Assembly (NCBI GenBank): GCA_027623615.1
Contig: JAQBVH010000217.1
Span: forward strand, 1 to 6,140
DNA: 6,140 nt
Direction of reading: 5' to 3'
DNA from: Planctomycetota bacterium
Lineage (GTDB): Bacteria; Planctomycetota; UBA1135; GCA-002686595
Positions 1-5,372 of this stretch are shown here, piece after piece. Below the pieces are notes generated by a model that was not told where the DNA came from, did no database searches, and saw only the letters and a program-made list of their open reading frames with translations. Made by a program: the position numbers and the translations under genes. The number at the start of each line of letters is the position of its first letter. Positions within the stretch are counted from its first letter, which is position 1.

Positions 1-34
1 GCTGTTGGATGAGCTTTGCGGGCCCGGTCCTGTG

Positions 35-51
35 GTGGAAAGAATTTCCAC
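35..51. promoter_or_regulatory. Perfect inverted repeat upstream of pilT (possible operator)
   Basis: GTGGAAA-GAA-TTTCCAC is a perfect 7-bp dyad with a 3-base centre, in the otherwise GC-rich leader of the T4P cluster and 111 bases before the pilT start. It lies on the only A/T-rich patch of that leader. No T-run follows, so it does not look like an intrinsic terminator. A protein-binding operator or an RNA hairpin in the leader both fit. A weak promoter-like pair (TTGCGG at 16-21 and AAGAAT at 40-45, 18-base spacer) overlaps it, but each box matches the sigma-70 consensus poorly. The dyad is seen directly; its role is inference. Confidence 0.4.
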
Positions 52-151
52 TCCTCTGGCGCGTCTCGATTCGCGCCGCCGCTCTCCAGTTCGCCGTCTC
101 TTGGGACCGATGGACCCACCGAGCAGTCCTGGCGACCCCCGCCGGGCCCGC

Positions 152-156
152 GAGGA
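152..156 (+). promoter_or_regulatory. Ribosome binding site of pilT
   Basis: GAGGA ends 6 bases before the ATG at 163, a good Shine-Dalgarno match and spacing. It decides the start. The reading frame stays open upstream to a TTG at 16, but those 49 extra codons are Pro/Ser/Arg-rich and do not resemble PilT, whereas translation from 163 gives the normal PilT N-terminus. Confidence 0.75.
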
Positions 157-162
157 TTTCCC

Positions 163-1227
163 ATGATCACGATGGAAGAACTGCTGGCGCTCATGGTGCG
201 CCAGGGTGGGTCCGACCTCCACATCTCCGTGGGCAGCCCGCCCCGGATCCGCGTCGACGGAGTGCTGCTCCCCGTCGAGCACCCACCTTTGGATGCGGAG
301 GACTCCCGGCGACTGTCGACCAGCATCCTGACCGGTGATCAGATCGCGCGGCTCGACCGAGACCTCGAGCTCGACTGCTCCTTCGGCCTTGAGGGCCACG
401 GCCGCTTCCGGGTCAACTCCTTCTACCAGCAGGGTGCCTGCGCTTGTGTCCTGCGGGCCATTCCGAGCGCCGTGCCGAACTTCGAGATGCTGGGCATGCC
501 GATCGATGTCTGCAAGAGGCTGTGCAACCTGCACTCAGGTCTGGTGCTCGTCACGGGCTCGACCGGCTCCGGCAAGTCGACGTCGCTCGCTGCGATGATC
601 GACTACATCAACCAGAACCGCCAAGCGCACATCATCACGATCGAGGACCCGGTCGAGTTCACGCACGTGCACAAGAATTGCATGGTCACGCAGCGCGAGG
701 TGGGCGGCGACACCAAGGGCTTCAGCAATGCGCTGCGCTCGGTGCTCCGCCAGGACCCCGACGTCGTGCTCGTCGGTGAGCTCCGCGACCACGAGACGAT
801 CGAGGCGGCGCTGACCCTGGCCGAGACCGGCCACCTGACGTTCGGCACCTTGCACACCTCGGACGCGGTCCAATCGATCAACCGGATCATCGACGTCTTC
901 TCGCCGCATCAGCAGGCGCAGGTGCGCACGATGCTCTCGTTCACCCTCGAGGGTGTCTTCTCCCAGAAGCTCTTGCCGGCCGCCAATGAGCGCGGGCGCG
1001 TCATGGCCGCCGAGATCCTCGTCTCGACCGCCGGTGTACGTGCCCTCATTCGCGATGGCAAGGCACACCAGATCTACTCGCAGATCCAGACCGGCGGCCG
1101 CCTCGGGATGCGCACGATGGCGCAGTCGCTCGCGGACCTTGTCAACAGCGGCCGTGTGCGTCTGCAGGACGCGGAGATGGTCCTCTCCGACCCGAGCGAG
1201 CTCAAGGCCTCCGTGAGGGCTGCCTGA
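163..1227 (+). CDS. pilT: Type IV pilus retraction ATPase PilT
   Basis: A 354-residue cytoplasmic hexameric ATPase that powers pilus retraction by returning pilin subunits to the membrane at the base of the machine; the length is normal for PilT. The N-terminal domain has the typical S-D-L-H-I-S and I-R-V-D-G stretch (residues 17-33). The ATPase core follows: Walker A GSTGSGKST (132-140), Asp box I-E-D-P-V-E-F (160-166), Walker B D-P-D-V-V-L-V-G-E-L-R-D (198-209) and His box G-H-L-T-F-G-T-L-H-T (223-232). The C-terminal G-V-R-A-L-I-R-D-G-K-A-H-Q-I (291-304), then Q-T-G-G-R-L-G-M-R-T-M, corresponds to the AIRNLIRE retraction motif, which separates PilT from PilB. It has no tetracysteine zinc site. 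Oddities: Ser replaces the usual Pro in Walker A, and there are six cysteines (72, 92, 94, 117, 121, 173). The stop overlaps the pilB start by one base. A PilU-type paralogue is the main alternative; PilT is favoured by length and by its place beside pilB. Confidence 0.95.
   Translation: MITMEELLALMVRQGGSDLHISVGSPPRIRVDGVLLPVEHPPLDAEDSRRLSTSILTGDQIARLDRDLELDCSFGLEGHGRFRVNSFYQQGACACVLRAIPSAVPNFEMLGMPIDVCKRLCNLHSGLVLVTGSTGSGKSTSLAAMIDYINQNRQAHIITIEDPVEFTHVHKNCMVTQREVGGDTKGFSNALRSVLRQDPDVVLVGELRDHETIEAALTLAETGHLTFGTLHTSDAVQSINRIIDVFSPHQQAQVRTMLSFTLEGVFSQKLLPAANERGRVMAAEILVSTAGVRALIRDGKAHQIYSQIQTGGRLGMRTMAQSLADLVNSGRVRLQDAEMVLSDPSELKASVRAA
560..582 (+). repeat. Copy 1 of a 23-bp direct repeat (Walker A of pilT)
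   Basis: These 23 bases are identical to 2194-2216 in pilB, in the same reading frame, and encode T-G-S-G-K-S-T plus the last base of the preceding codon. The match ends at a mismatch on both sides. It reflects protein homology plus uniform codon choice rather than a mobile repeat. Confidence 0.9.
1215..1219 (+). promoter_or_regulatory. Ribosome binding site of pilB inside the end of pilT
   Basis: GAGGG lies 7 bases before the pilB ATG at 1227, within the last codons of pilT. With the TGATG stop/start junction it suggests both independent ribosome loading and translational coupling from pilT. Confidence 0.6.
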
Positions 1228-2930
1228 TGGTGCGCGTCTCGCGTCAGATCAAGCGCCTCCTCACGGAGGAAGGGCTGATCAGCGATGAGCAGTGGGAGGA
1301 GGCTCGCAAGGCCGGCCACGATGTCGTCGAGACCCTGATCGCGAACGGCATCGTCGAGGAGTCGTCCTTGCTCGAGGTGCTCGGTCGCTCGAGCGGCATC
1401 GCACCCGTAGAGCTGAGCGAGGTCAGCCCCGACCCGCCCGCGGTCGCGGCCCTGGGCGAAGCGGCCTGCAAGGAGAAGGGCGTCCTGCCCATCTCCAAGA
1501 ACGGGGACGTGTTGACGGTGGCGGTCTCCGACCCCTTCGACGTCATCTTGTTCGACGACCTCAAGCGCCTGACCGGCTGTCACATCCGTCCGGTCCTGGC
1601 TCCGGGGCCGGTGTTGACCTCCGCCATCGAGGCCCAGTTCGACAACGGCGCCAAGCAGGTCGCCGACATGATGGACGAGGTCAGGACCGACGAGGTGCAC
1701 ATCCAGGAGGACAGCGACAAGATCGACGACGTCGAGAAGTCGGTGGGGGACGACGACGAGGCGCCTGCGGTCAAGCTGGCCAACCTGGTCCTCTTGCGCG
1801 CCCTCAAAGAGAAGGCCTCCGACATCCACATCGAGCCGGGCGAGAAGCATGTGGTCGTACGTCTGCGGATCGATGGCCGGATGCGCGAGATCATGAGCCC
1901 GCCCAAGAGCATCCTGCCGGCGCTCACCTCGCGCCTGAAGATCCTCTCCAAGCTCGATATCTCCGAGCGCAACGTACCCCAGGACGGCAAGTTCCAGATT
2001 CGCTTCGAGGGGCGCACGATCGACTTCCGCCTCTCGGTGCTGCCTGTGGTCGGCGGCGAGAAGAGCGTGATCCGCATCCTCGACACGGGGTCGTTGGCCC
2101 TGAAGCTCGAGACGATGGGCTACGAGGAGAAGTCCCTGCAGGACATCACGAACGCGATCGAGTCGCCGTACGGAATGCTGCTCGTGACCGGCCCGACCGG
2201 CTCCGGCAAGTCGACGACCCTGTACTCCTGCGTGCAGGCTGTCGCCACCCCGGCGGTCAACGTCACCACCGTCGAGGACCCGGTCGAGTACCGCATGGAC
2301 GGCATCAACCAGGTGCCGGTCAACCCCAAGCGCGGCATGACCTTCGCCGGTGCCCTGCGCTCCATCCTGCGTCAGGACCCGGACATCGTCCTGGTCGGCG
2401 AGGTCCGGGACAAGGAGACCGCGGACATCGCGGTCAAGGCAGCGCTCACGGGCCACCTGGTCCTGACGACCTTGCACACCAACGACGCCGCCAGCACGAT
2501 CACACGCCTGATCGACATGGGCATCGACCCCTTCATGGTGTCGAGCTCGGTGCTGTGCATCTGCGCCCAGCGCCTCGCCCGTCGACTGTGCAAGGTCTGC
2601 CGCGTGCCGGTCGAGAACCCGCCCCACGATCACCTGATCGAGCTCGGGTTCATCGAGTCGGACCTCACGGACGAGTTGCAGCTCTACACCGCCAACCAGC
2701 CCGGTTGTCGCCAGTGCAGCGGCGGCTATCGCGGTCGCTTCGCTCTGCTCGAGACGATGCCGATGTCGCAGCGCTTGCGACGCATGGTCGTCGAGGGCCG
2801 CTCGAGCGACGACCTCAAAGAACAATCCCTGGCGGAGGGCATGCTCACCCTCCGGCGGGTCGGAATTCTCAATGCCATCAAGGGAGTTACCTCCGTCGAG
2901 GAGGTCCTCCGCGTGACCCTCAGCCACTGA
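1227..2930 (+). CDS. pilB: Type IV pilus assembly (extension) ATPase PilB
   Basis: A 567-residue GspE/PilB-family ATPase, normal length, that drives pilus extension by acting on PilC in the inner membrane. The N-terminal region (about 1-140) looks like the GspE/MshEN domain, which binds cyclic-di-GMP in some relatives; I cannot confirm the binding residues. An acidic linker follows (about 150-180). The ATPase domain has S-D-I-H-I-E-P (198-204), Walker A GPTGSGKST (322-330), Asp box V-E-D-P-V-E-Y (349-355), Walker B P-D-I-V-L-V-G-E-V-R-D (385-395; catalytic Glu 392) and His box G-H-L-V-L-T-T-L-H-T-N-D (409-420). A tetracysteine zinc site, C455-x2-C458 and C494-x2-C497, is intact, which marks the assembly type rather than retraction type. 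The start ATG at 1227 shares its A with the pilT stop. A type II secretion GspE is the alternative, but pilT and the downstream pilin make T4P far more likely. Confidence 0.95.
   Translation: MVRVSRQIKRLLTEEGLISDEQWEEARKAGHDVVETLIANGIVEESSLLEVLGRSSGIAPVELSEVSPDPPAVAALGEAACKEKGVLPISKNGDVLTVAVSDPFDVILFDDLKRLTGCHIRPVLAPGPVLTSAIEAQFDNGAKQVADMMDEVRTDEVHIQEDSDKIDDVEKSVGDDDEAPAVKLANLVLLRALKEKASDIHIEPGEKHVVVRLRIDGRMREIMSPPKSILPALTSRLKILSKLDISERNVPQDGKFQIRFEGRTIDFRLSVLPVVGGEKSVIRILDTGSLALKLETMGYEEKSLQDITNAIESPYGMLLVTGPTGSGKSTTLYSCVQAVATPAVNVTTVEDPVEYRMDGINQVPVNPKRGMTFAGALRSILRQDPDIVLVGEVRDKETADIAVKAALTGHLVLTTLHTNDAASTITRLIDMGIDPFMVSSSVLCICAQRLARRLCKVCRVPVENPPHDHLIELGFIESDLTDELQLYTANQPGCRQCSGGYRGRFALLETMPMSQRLRRMVVEGRSSDDLKEQSLAEGMLTLRRVGILNAIKGVTSVEEVLRVTLSH
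2194..2216 (+). repeat. Copy 2 of a 23-bp direct repeat (Walker A of pilB)
   Basis: Identical to 560-582 in pilT, in the same orientation and codon phase. The two copies are 1634 bases apart, measured start to start. Confidence 0.9.
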
Positions 2931-2935
2931 TCGCC

Positions 2936-4171
2936 GTGAACCAGTTCAAATACGCAGCCAAGGGCCCCACGGGGCAAACCGTCGAAGGCACGATCAGCGC
3001 CGGAACCAAGGCCGAGGCCGTGGCCGAGCTGCGCAAGCAGAACCTGGTCGTGATGCGCCTGGACCAGGCCTCCGCCACCGGTAAGAAGAGAAGCCTGGGC
3101 GAGATCCGCTTCGGCAAGGTCAAGGTCAAGGCCAAGAAGGGTGAGCTCGTCATCTTCACCCGTCAGCTGGCCACCATGGTCGGCGCGGGTCTGTCCCTGC
3201 TCGAGTCGCTCGAGGTCCTCGGTCACCAGGCCGAGTCCCCGGGCATGAAGCTCTGTTGTCAGGGCCTGGTCGCCTCCGTGCGCGGTGGTTCCGACCTCTC
3301 CGCGGCCATGTCGGAGGCGCCGCTGATCTTCAACCACCTGTACGTCAGCATGGTCAAGGCCGGTGAGATCTCCGGCCAGATGGACATCATCCTCAACCGC
3401 CTGGCGGACTACGAGGAGGCCTCCCAGGAGCTGACCCGCGAGATCAAGTCGGCGATGACCTACCCGGTCATCTCGATGGTGCTCGTCTGCGGCATCACCG
3501 CCTTCCTGATGATCGGCGTGGTGCCCACGTTCAAGAGCGTCTTCGAGTCCCTCGACGCGGACCTCCCGGCGATCACCCAGTTCGTGCTCGACGTCTCCGA
3601 CTTCATGCGCGGCAACGTGGCGATGATCGCGATGGGCTCGGTAGGGGCCTTCATCGGGCTGAAGGCGATCAAGAAGACCGACCAGGGCGCCCTGCTCTGG
3701 GATCGCATGATGCTCAAGCTGCCGGTGTTCGGTTCGCTGTTCAGCAAGGTCTGCCTGGCGCGCTTCAGCCGCACCTTCGCCACCCTGATCCGCTCGGGCG
3801 TGCCGATCATGTCGACCCTCGACATCGTCGCGAACACCTCCGGCAACCGGGTGATCAGCAAGGTGGTGTTGGCTTCACGCGAGAGCGTGCGCAACGGCAA
3901 CCTGCTCTCCGAGCCCCTCTCCAGTGAGCCGGTCTTCCCGCCCATGGTCGTGCGCATGATCGCGATCGGAGAAAGAACCGGCGCCCTCGAGACCCTGCTC
4001 GAGAAAATCGCCGAGTTCTACGACAGCCAGGTCAAGGCGCAGGTGAAGGCGCTGACGTCCCTGATCGAGCCGCTCCTGATCTCCTTCATGGGCGTCATCG
4101 TCGGCGGCGTCGTGCTCGCCATCTTCGCGCCGATCCTCGACATGGTCGGCAAGCTCAGCGGCGGTCAGTAG
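2936..4171 (+). CDS. pilC: Type IV pilus inner-membrane platform protein PilC
   Basis: A 411-residue GspF/PilC-family polytopic membrane protein that couples the PilB and PilT motors to pilin insertion and removal. The N-terminus M-N-Q-F-K-Y-A-A-K-G-P-T-G is typical, and a basic stretch (61-68) precedes the first T2SSF domain (about 70-195, with F-T-R-Q-L-A-T-M-V-G-A-G-L-S-L-L). The second copy (about 273-395) has F-S-R-T-F-A-T-L-I-R-S-G-V-P. The conserved G-E-x-(S/T)-G occurs in both: 143-147 and 345-349. Hydrophobic segments lie at about 177-199, 224-242 and 379-400, the usual three. The start is a GTG 5 bases after the pilB stop, with no clear Shine-Dalgarno, so translation probably depends on ribosomes finishing pilB. 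The frame is open far upstream but overlaps pilB there. A CTG at 2927 overlapping the pilB stop is a weaker alternative start. Length matches the family. Confidence 0.93.
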   Translation: MNQFKYAAKGPTGQTVEGTISAGTKAEAVAELRKQNLVVMRLDQASATGKKRSLGEIRFGKVKVKAKKGELVIFTRQLATMVGAGLSLLESLEVLGHQAESPGMKLCCQGLVASVRGGSDLSAAMSEAPLIFNHLYVSMVKAGEISGQMDIILNRLADYEEASQELTREIKSAMTYPVISMVLVCGITAFLMIGVVPTFKSVFESLDADLPAITQFVLDVSDFMRGNVAMIAMGSVGAFIGLKAIKKTDQGALLWDRMMLKLPVFGSLFSKVCLARFSRTFATLIRSGVPIMSTLDIVANTSGNRVISKVVLASRESVRNGNLLSEPLSSEPVFPPMVVRMIAIGERTGALETLLEKIAEFYDSQVKAQVKALTSLIEPLLISFMGVIVGGVVLAIFAPILDMVGKLSGGQ

Positions 4172-4358
4172 CCGACCGGGTGTCCCGCTCCAGGGCGAAA
4201 TGCGCCTCCATCGCTGCTGCGCTGGGGGCGCTCTGCGTTCAGGAGCAACGCAGGGAGGTCGCTTCCCGAGAAAAGCAGCGCCGGGGCTCAAGAGCGCTTG
4301 AAGGCGAATCCGATATCCCAACCAGACGCGACCGGCAGCGCAGCCGCCGGTCTGTCCG

Positions 4359-4373
4359 TGGCCCGTCGTGGGC
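4359..4373 (+). promoter_or_regulatory. Candidate sigma-54 (-24/-12) promoter for the pilin gene
   Basis: TGGCCCG-TCGT-GGGC matches the sigma-54 consensus TGGCACG-N4-TTGC at 8 of 11 fixed bases, including the key GG (4360-4361) and GC (4372-4373) at the correct 10-base separation. Predicted transcription start is near 4385, about 80 bases before the pilin ATG. Pilin genes in Pseudomonas and Myxococcus use sigma-54 with PilS/PilR, which makes the position sensible. Against it: the TT before the -12 GC is GG here, and the site lies in a GC-rich palindrome that could give the match by chance. Confidence 0.33.
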
Positions 4374-4447
4374 CAGTCCGATCCAAACGTACACGAGTCC
4401 ACACGCCCTCATGGGCCAGGCAGGCGCCAGACCTTCCGATGGTGCCG

Positions 4448-4454
4448 AAGGAAG
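4448..4454 (+). promoter_or_regulatory. Ribosome binding site of the pilin gene
   Basis: AAGGAAG ends 10 bases before the ATG at 4465; a second purine run, AGGA (4461-4464), abuts the ATG and is too close to act. The site supports the 4465 start over an in-frame ATG at 4411 and GTG at 4180. CCTTCC at 4432-4437 can pair with this purine run (CCTTC with GAAGG, or CTTCC with GGAAG) and could partly mask it. Confidence 0.55.
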
Positions 4455-4464
4455 AAACTCAGGA

Positions 4465-5244
4465 ATGAAGATTCGCACCCAACGGAACGCCGGTTTCACG
4501 CTCATCGAACTGATGATCGTGGTCGCGATCATCGCCATCGTCGCAGCGGTCGCTATCCCGAAATTGATGAGCGCCCGGATCTCGGCCAACGAGAACGCGG
4601 CCGTCGCAACCCTCCGCTCCATTGCTGCTGCCCAGCAGCAGTTCCAATCCTCATGCGCCATCGACACCGACGCTGATGGCGGCGGTGAGTTTGGCTTCTT
4701 TGGTGAGCTCTCGGGCACCGATGCCATGCGCATCTACGCCGTCAGCACCGGTCTTCCGGCCCTCGGCACCGCGCCCGACGACCAGCTCGATCCGCCCTTC
4801 CTGGCCACCGCGTTCGGCAACGTCGTCCCCGACGGCAGCACCGAAGGCGTCGTCGAGCGTCAGGGCTACTACTTCAAGATCTACCTGCCCGGCCCGACCG
4901 CTGGCGCCATCACCCCCGGTCTCGCCGAAGCTGGCGGTGGCGGCGCCGAGTCTGGTGACATGGGTGCCGCCTGGGGCTCGTCCAACTCCGAGATCCTCTG
5001 GTGCGCCTACGCCTGGCCCGTCGACACCGAGAAGACTGGCAACCGTTGCTTCTTCATCAACCAAGAAGGCGACCTGGTCCAGTTCGACAACCGCGACGTG
5101 ACCTACGAGGGCACCGCGAACGTCCCGACCTTCGGCGCGGCCTACTCCAACGCCACCGCCAACAGTATGGAAGAGGACCTGGGTCTCTCCGTGATGGGCT
5201 TCACGGCCAACGACGGAAACGTCTGGACCGCGGTCGGCAACTAG
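4465..5244 (+). CDS. Type IV pilin (prepilin with class III signal)
   Basis: A 259-residue prepilin, the probable structural subunit of the filament moved by PilB, PilT and PilC. The leader is 10 residues (M-K-I-R-T-Q-R-N-A-G), short and basic as in type IVa prepilins, with cleavage expected after Gly10. The mature protein begins F-T-L-I-E-L-M-I-V-V, with N-methylated Phe and the conserved Glu5 (residue 15), followed by a hydrophobic helix to about residue 32. The globular part has D67-x-D69-x-D71-G-x-x-E75, resembling a calcium-binding loop, a Gly-rich stretch (157-164), and W179-C180 then T-G-N-R-C-F-F-I-N-Q (191-200), a C-terminal pattern I associate with planctomycete and acidobacterial pilins. 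The cysteines are 64, 180 and 195; C180 and C195 could form the usual C-terminal disulfide. At 249 mature residues it is longer than many major pilins. A minor pilin or pseudopilin is possible, but its position after pilC and its own spacer favour a major pilin. I use no symbol because the subclass is unsure. Confidence 0.9.
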   Translation: MKIRTQRNAGFTLIELMIVVAIIAIVAAVAIPKLMSARISANENAAVATLRSIAAAQQQFQSSCAIDTDADGGGEFGFFGELSGTDAMRIYAVSTGLPALGTAPDDQLDPPFLATAFGNVVPDGSTEGVVERQGYYFKIYLPGPTAGAITPGLAEAGGGGAESGDMGAAWGSSNSEILWCAYAWPVDTEKTGNRCFFINQEGDLVQFDNRDVTYEGTANVPTFGAAYSNATANSMEEDLGLSVMGFTANDGNVWTAVGN

Positions 5245-5267
5245 TCCGCTCCACACGCAAGGCTTCT

Positions 5268-5300
5268 CGGAGGGCGTCCCGCATCGCGGGGCGCCCTCTG
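5268..5300. terminator. Strong hairpin after the pilin gene
   Basis: A stem of 12 bp (5271-5282 with 5286-5297, one G.T wobble) has a 3-base loop ATC. It extends to 15 bp with another wobble at its base. It starts 24 bases after the pilin stop. The T-run downstream is absent or weak (CGTATT), so it could be a terminator or a 3' mRNA stabiliser. Confidence 0.6.
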
Positions 5301-5304
5301 CGTA

Positions 5305-5327
5305 TTGGGGCCCCGGTGGGGCCCCAA
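5305..5327. terminator. Second hairpin between the convergent genes, probable bidirectional terminator
   Basis: TTGGGGCCCC (5305-5314), loop GGT, then GGGGCCCCAA (5318-5327) form a perfect 10-bp stem with A/T ends, the usual look of a bidirectional terminator between convergent genes. It lies 5 bases after the first hairpin and 45 bases beyond the tatD stop on the - strand. A proper T-run is missing on both strands. Confidence 0.6.
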
Positions 5328-5372
5328 ACGCTGCCTGCGGAAGCGTGAGCGCGCAGGCCGCGGCTACCAGGA

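Larger units (their letters stand above)
4172..4464. other. Intergenic spacer between pilC and the pilin gene
   Basis: This spacer of 293 bases has no convincing gene. The pilin frame stays open across it from a GTG at 4180, but codon use there is unlike the neighbouring genes (AGA, TCA, GGA and CCA occur, with much less third-position G/C) and the residues are low-complexity Arg/Ser. It is rich in short hairpins: 4233-4239 with 4247-4253 (7 bp), 4254-4258 with 4262-4266 (5 bp including a G.T), 4331-4336 with 4346-4351 (6 bp), and 4359-4364 with 4370-4375 (6 bp). None is followed by a T-run, so I see no clear intrinsic terminator after pilC. I did not recognise any known riboswitch core. The likely role is promoter and leader for the pilin. 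Confidence 0.6.

Noticed and set aside
6..19. Second possible sigma-54 promoter (TGG...TTTGC) upstream of pilT
   Set aside because: Only 9 bases separate the GG and GC elements; sigma-54 promoters need 10, and this spacing is strict.
9..338. Small open frame of 109 codons overlapping the start of pilT
   Set aside because: It overlaps the first 176 bases of pilT in another frame and has no recognisable motif; pilT has a clear start and ribosome binding site.
1074..2927. Very long antisense open frame (617 codons) opposite pilB
   Set aside because: GC-rich coding DNA commonly leaves the complementary frame open. The translation is a low-complexity run rich in Asp, Arg, Val, Leu and His with no recognisable domain, while the + strand encodes a complete PilB.
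1292..2935. Long upstream extension of the pilC frame through pilB
   Set aside because: It is the alternative frame of pilB, full of Arg/Gly/Pro/His. The PilC-like sequence begins exactly at the GTG at 2936.
4180..4464. N-terminal extension of the pilin from GTG 4180 or ATG 4411
   Set aside because: Both would give unusually long prepilin leaders. The ATG at 4465 has a ribosome binding site and gives a standard 10-residue basic leader ending in Gly before F-T-L-I-E.
4172..4464. A cyclic-di-GMP or other known riboswitch before the pilin
   Set aside because: I looked for conserved cores such as the GEMM-type GCAAA/CGCAAAGCC elements and found none.
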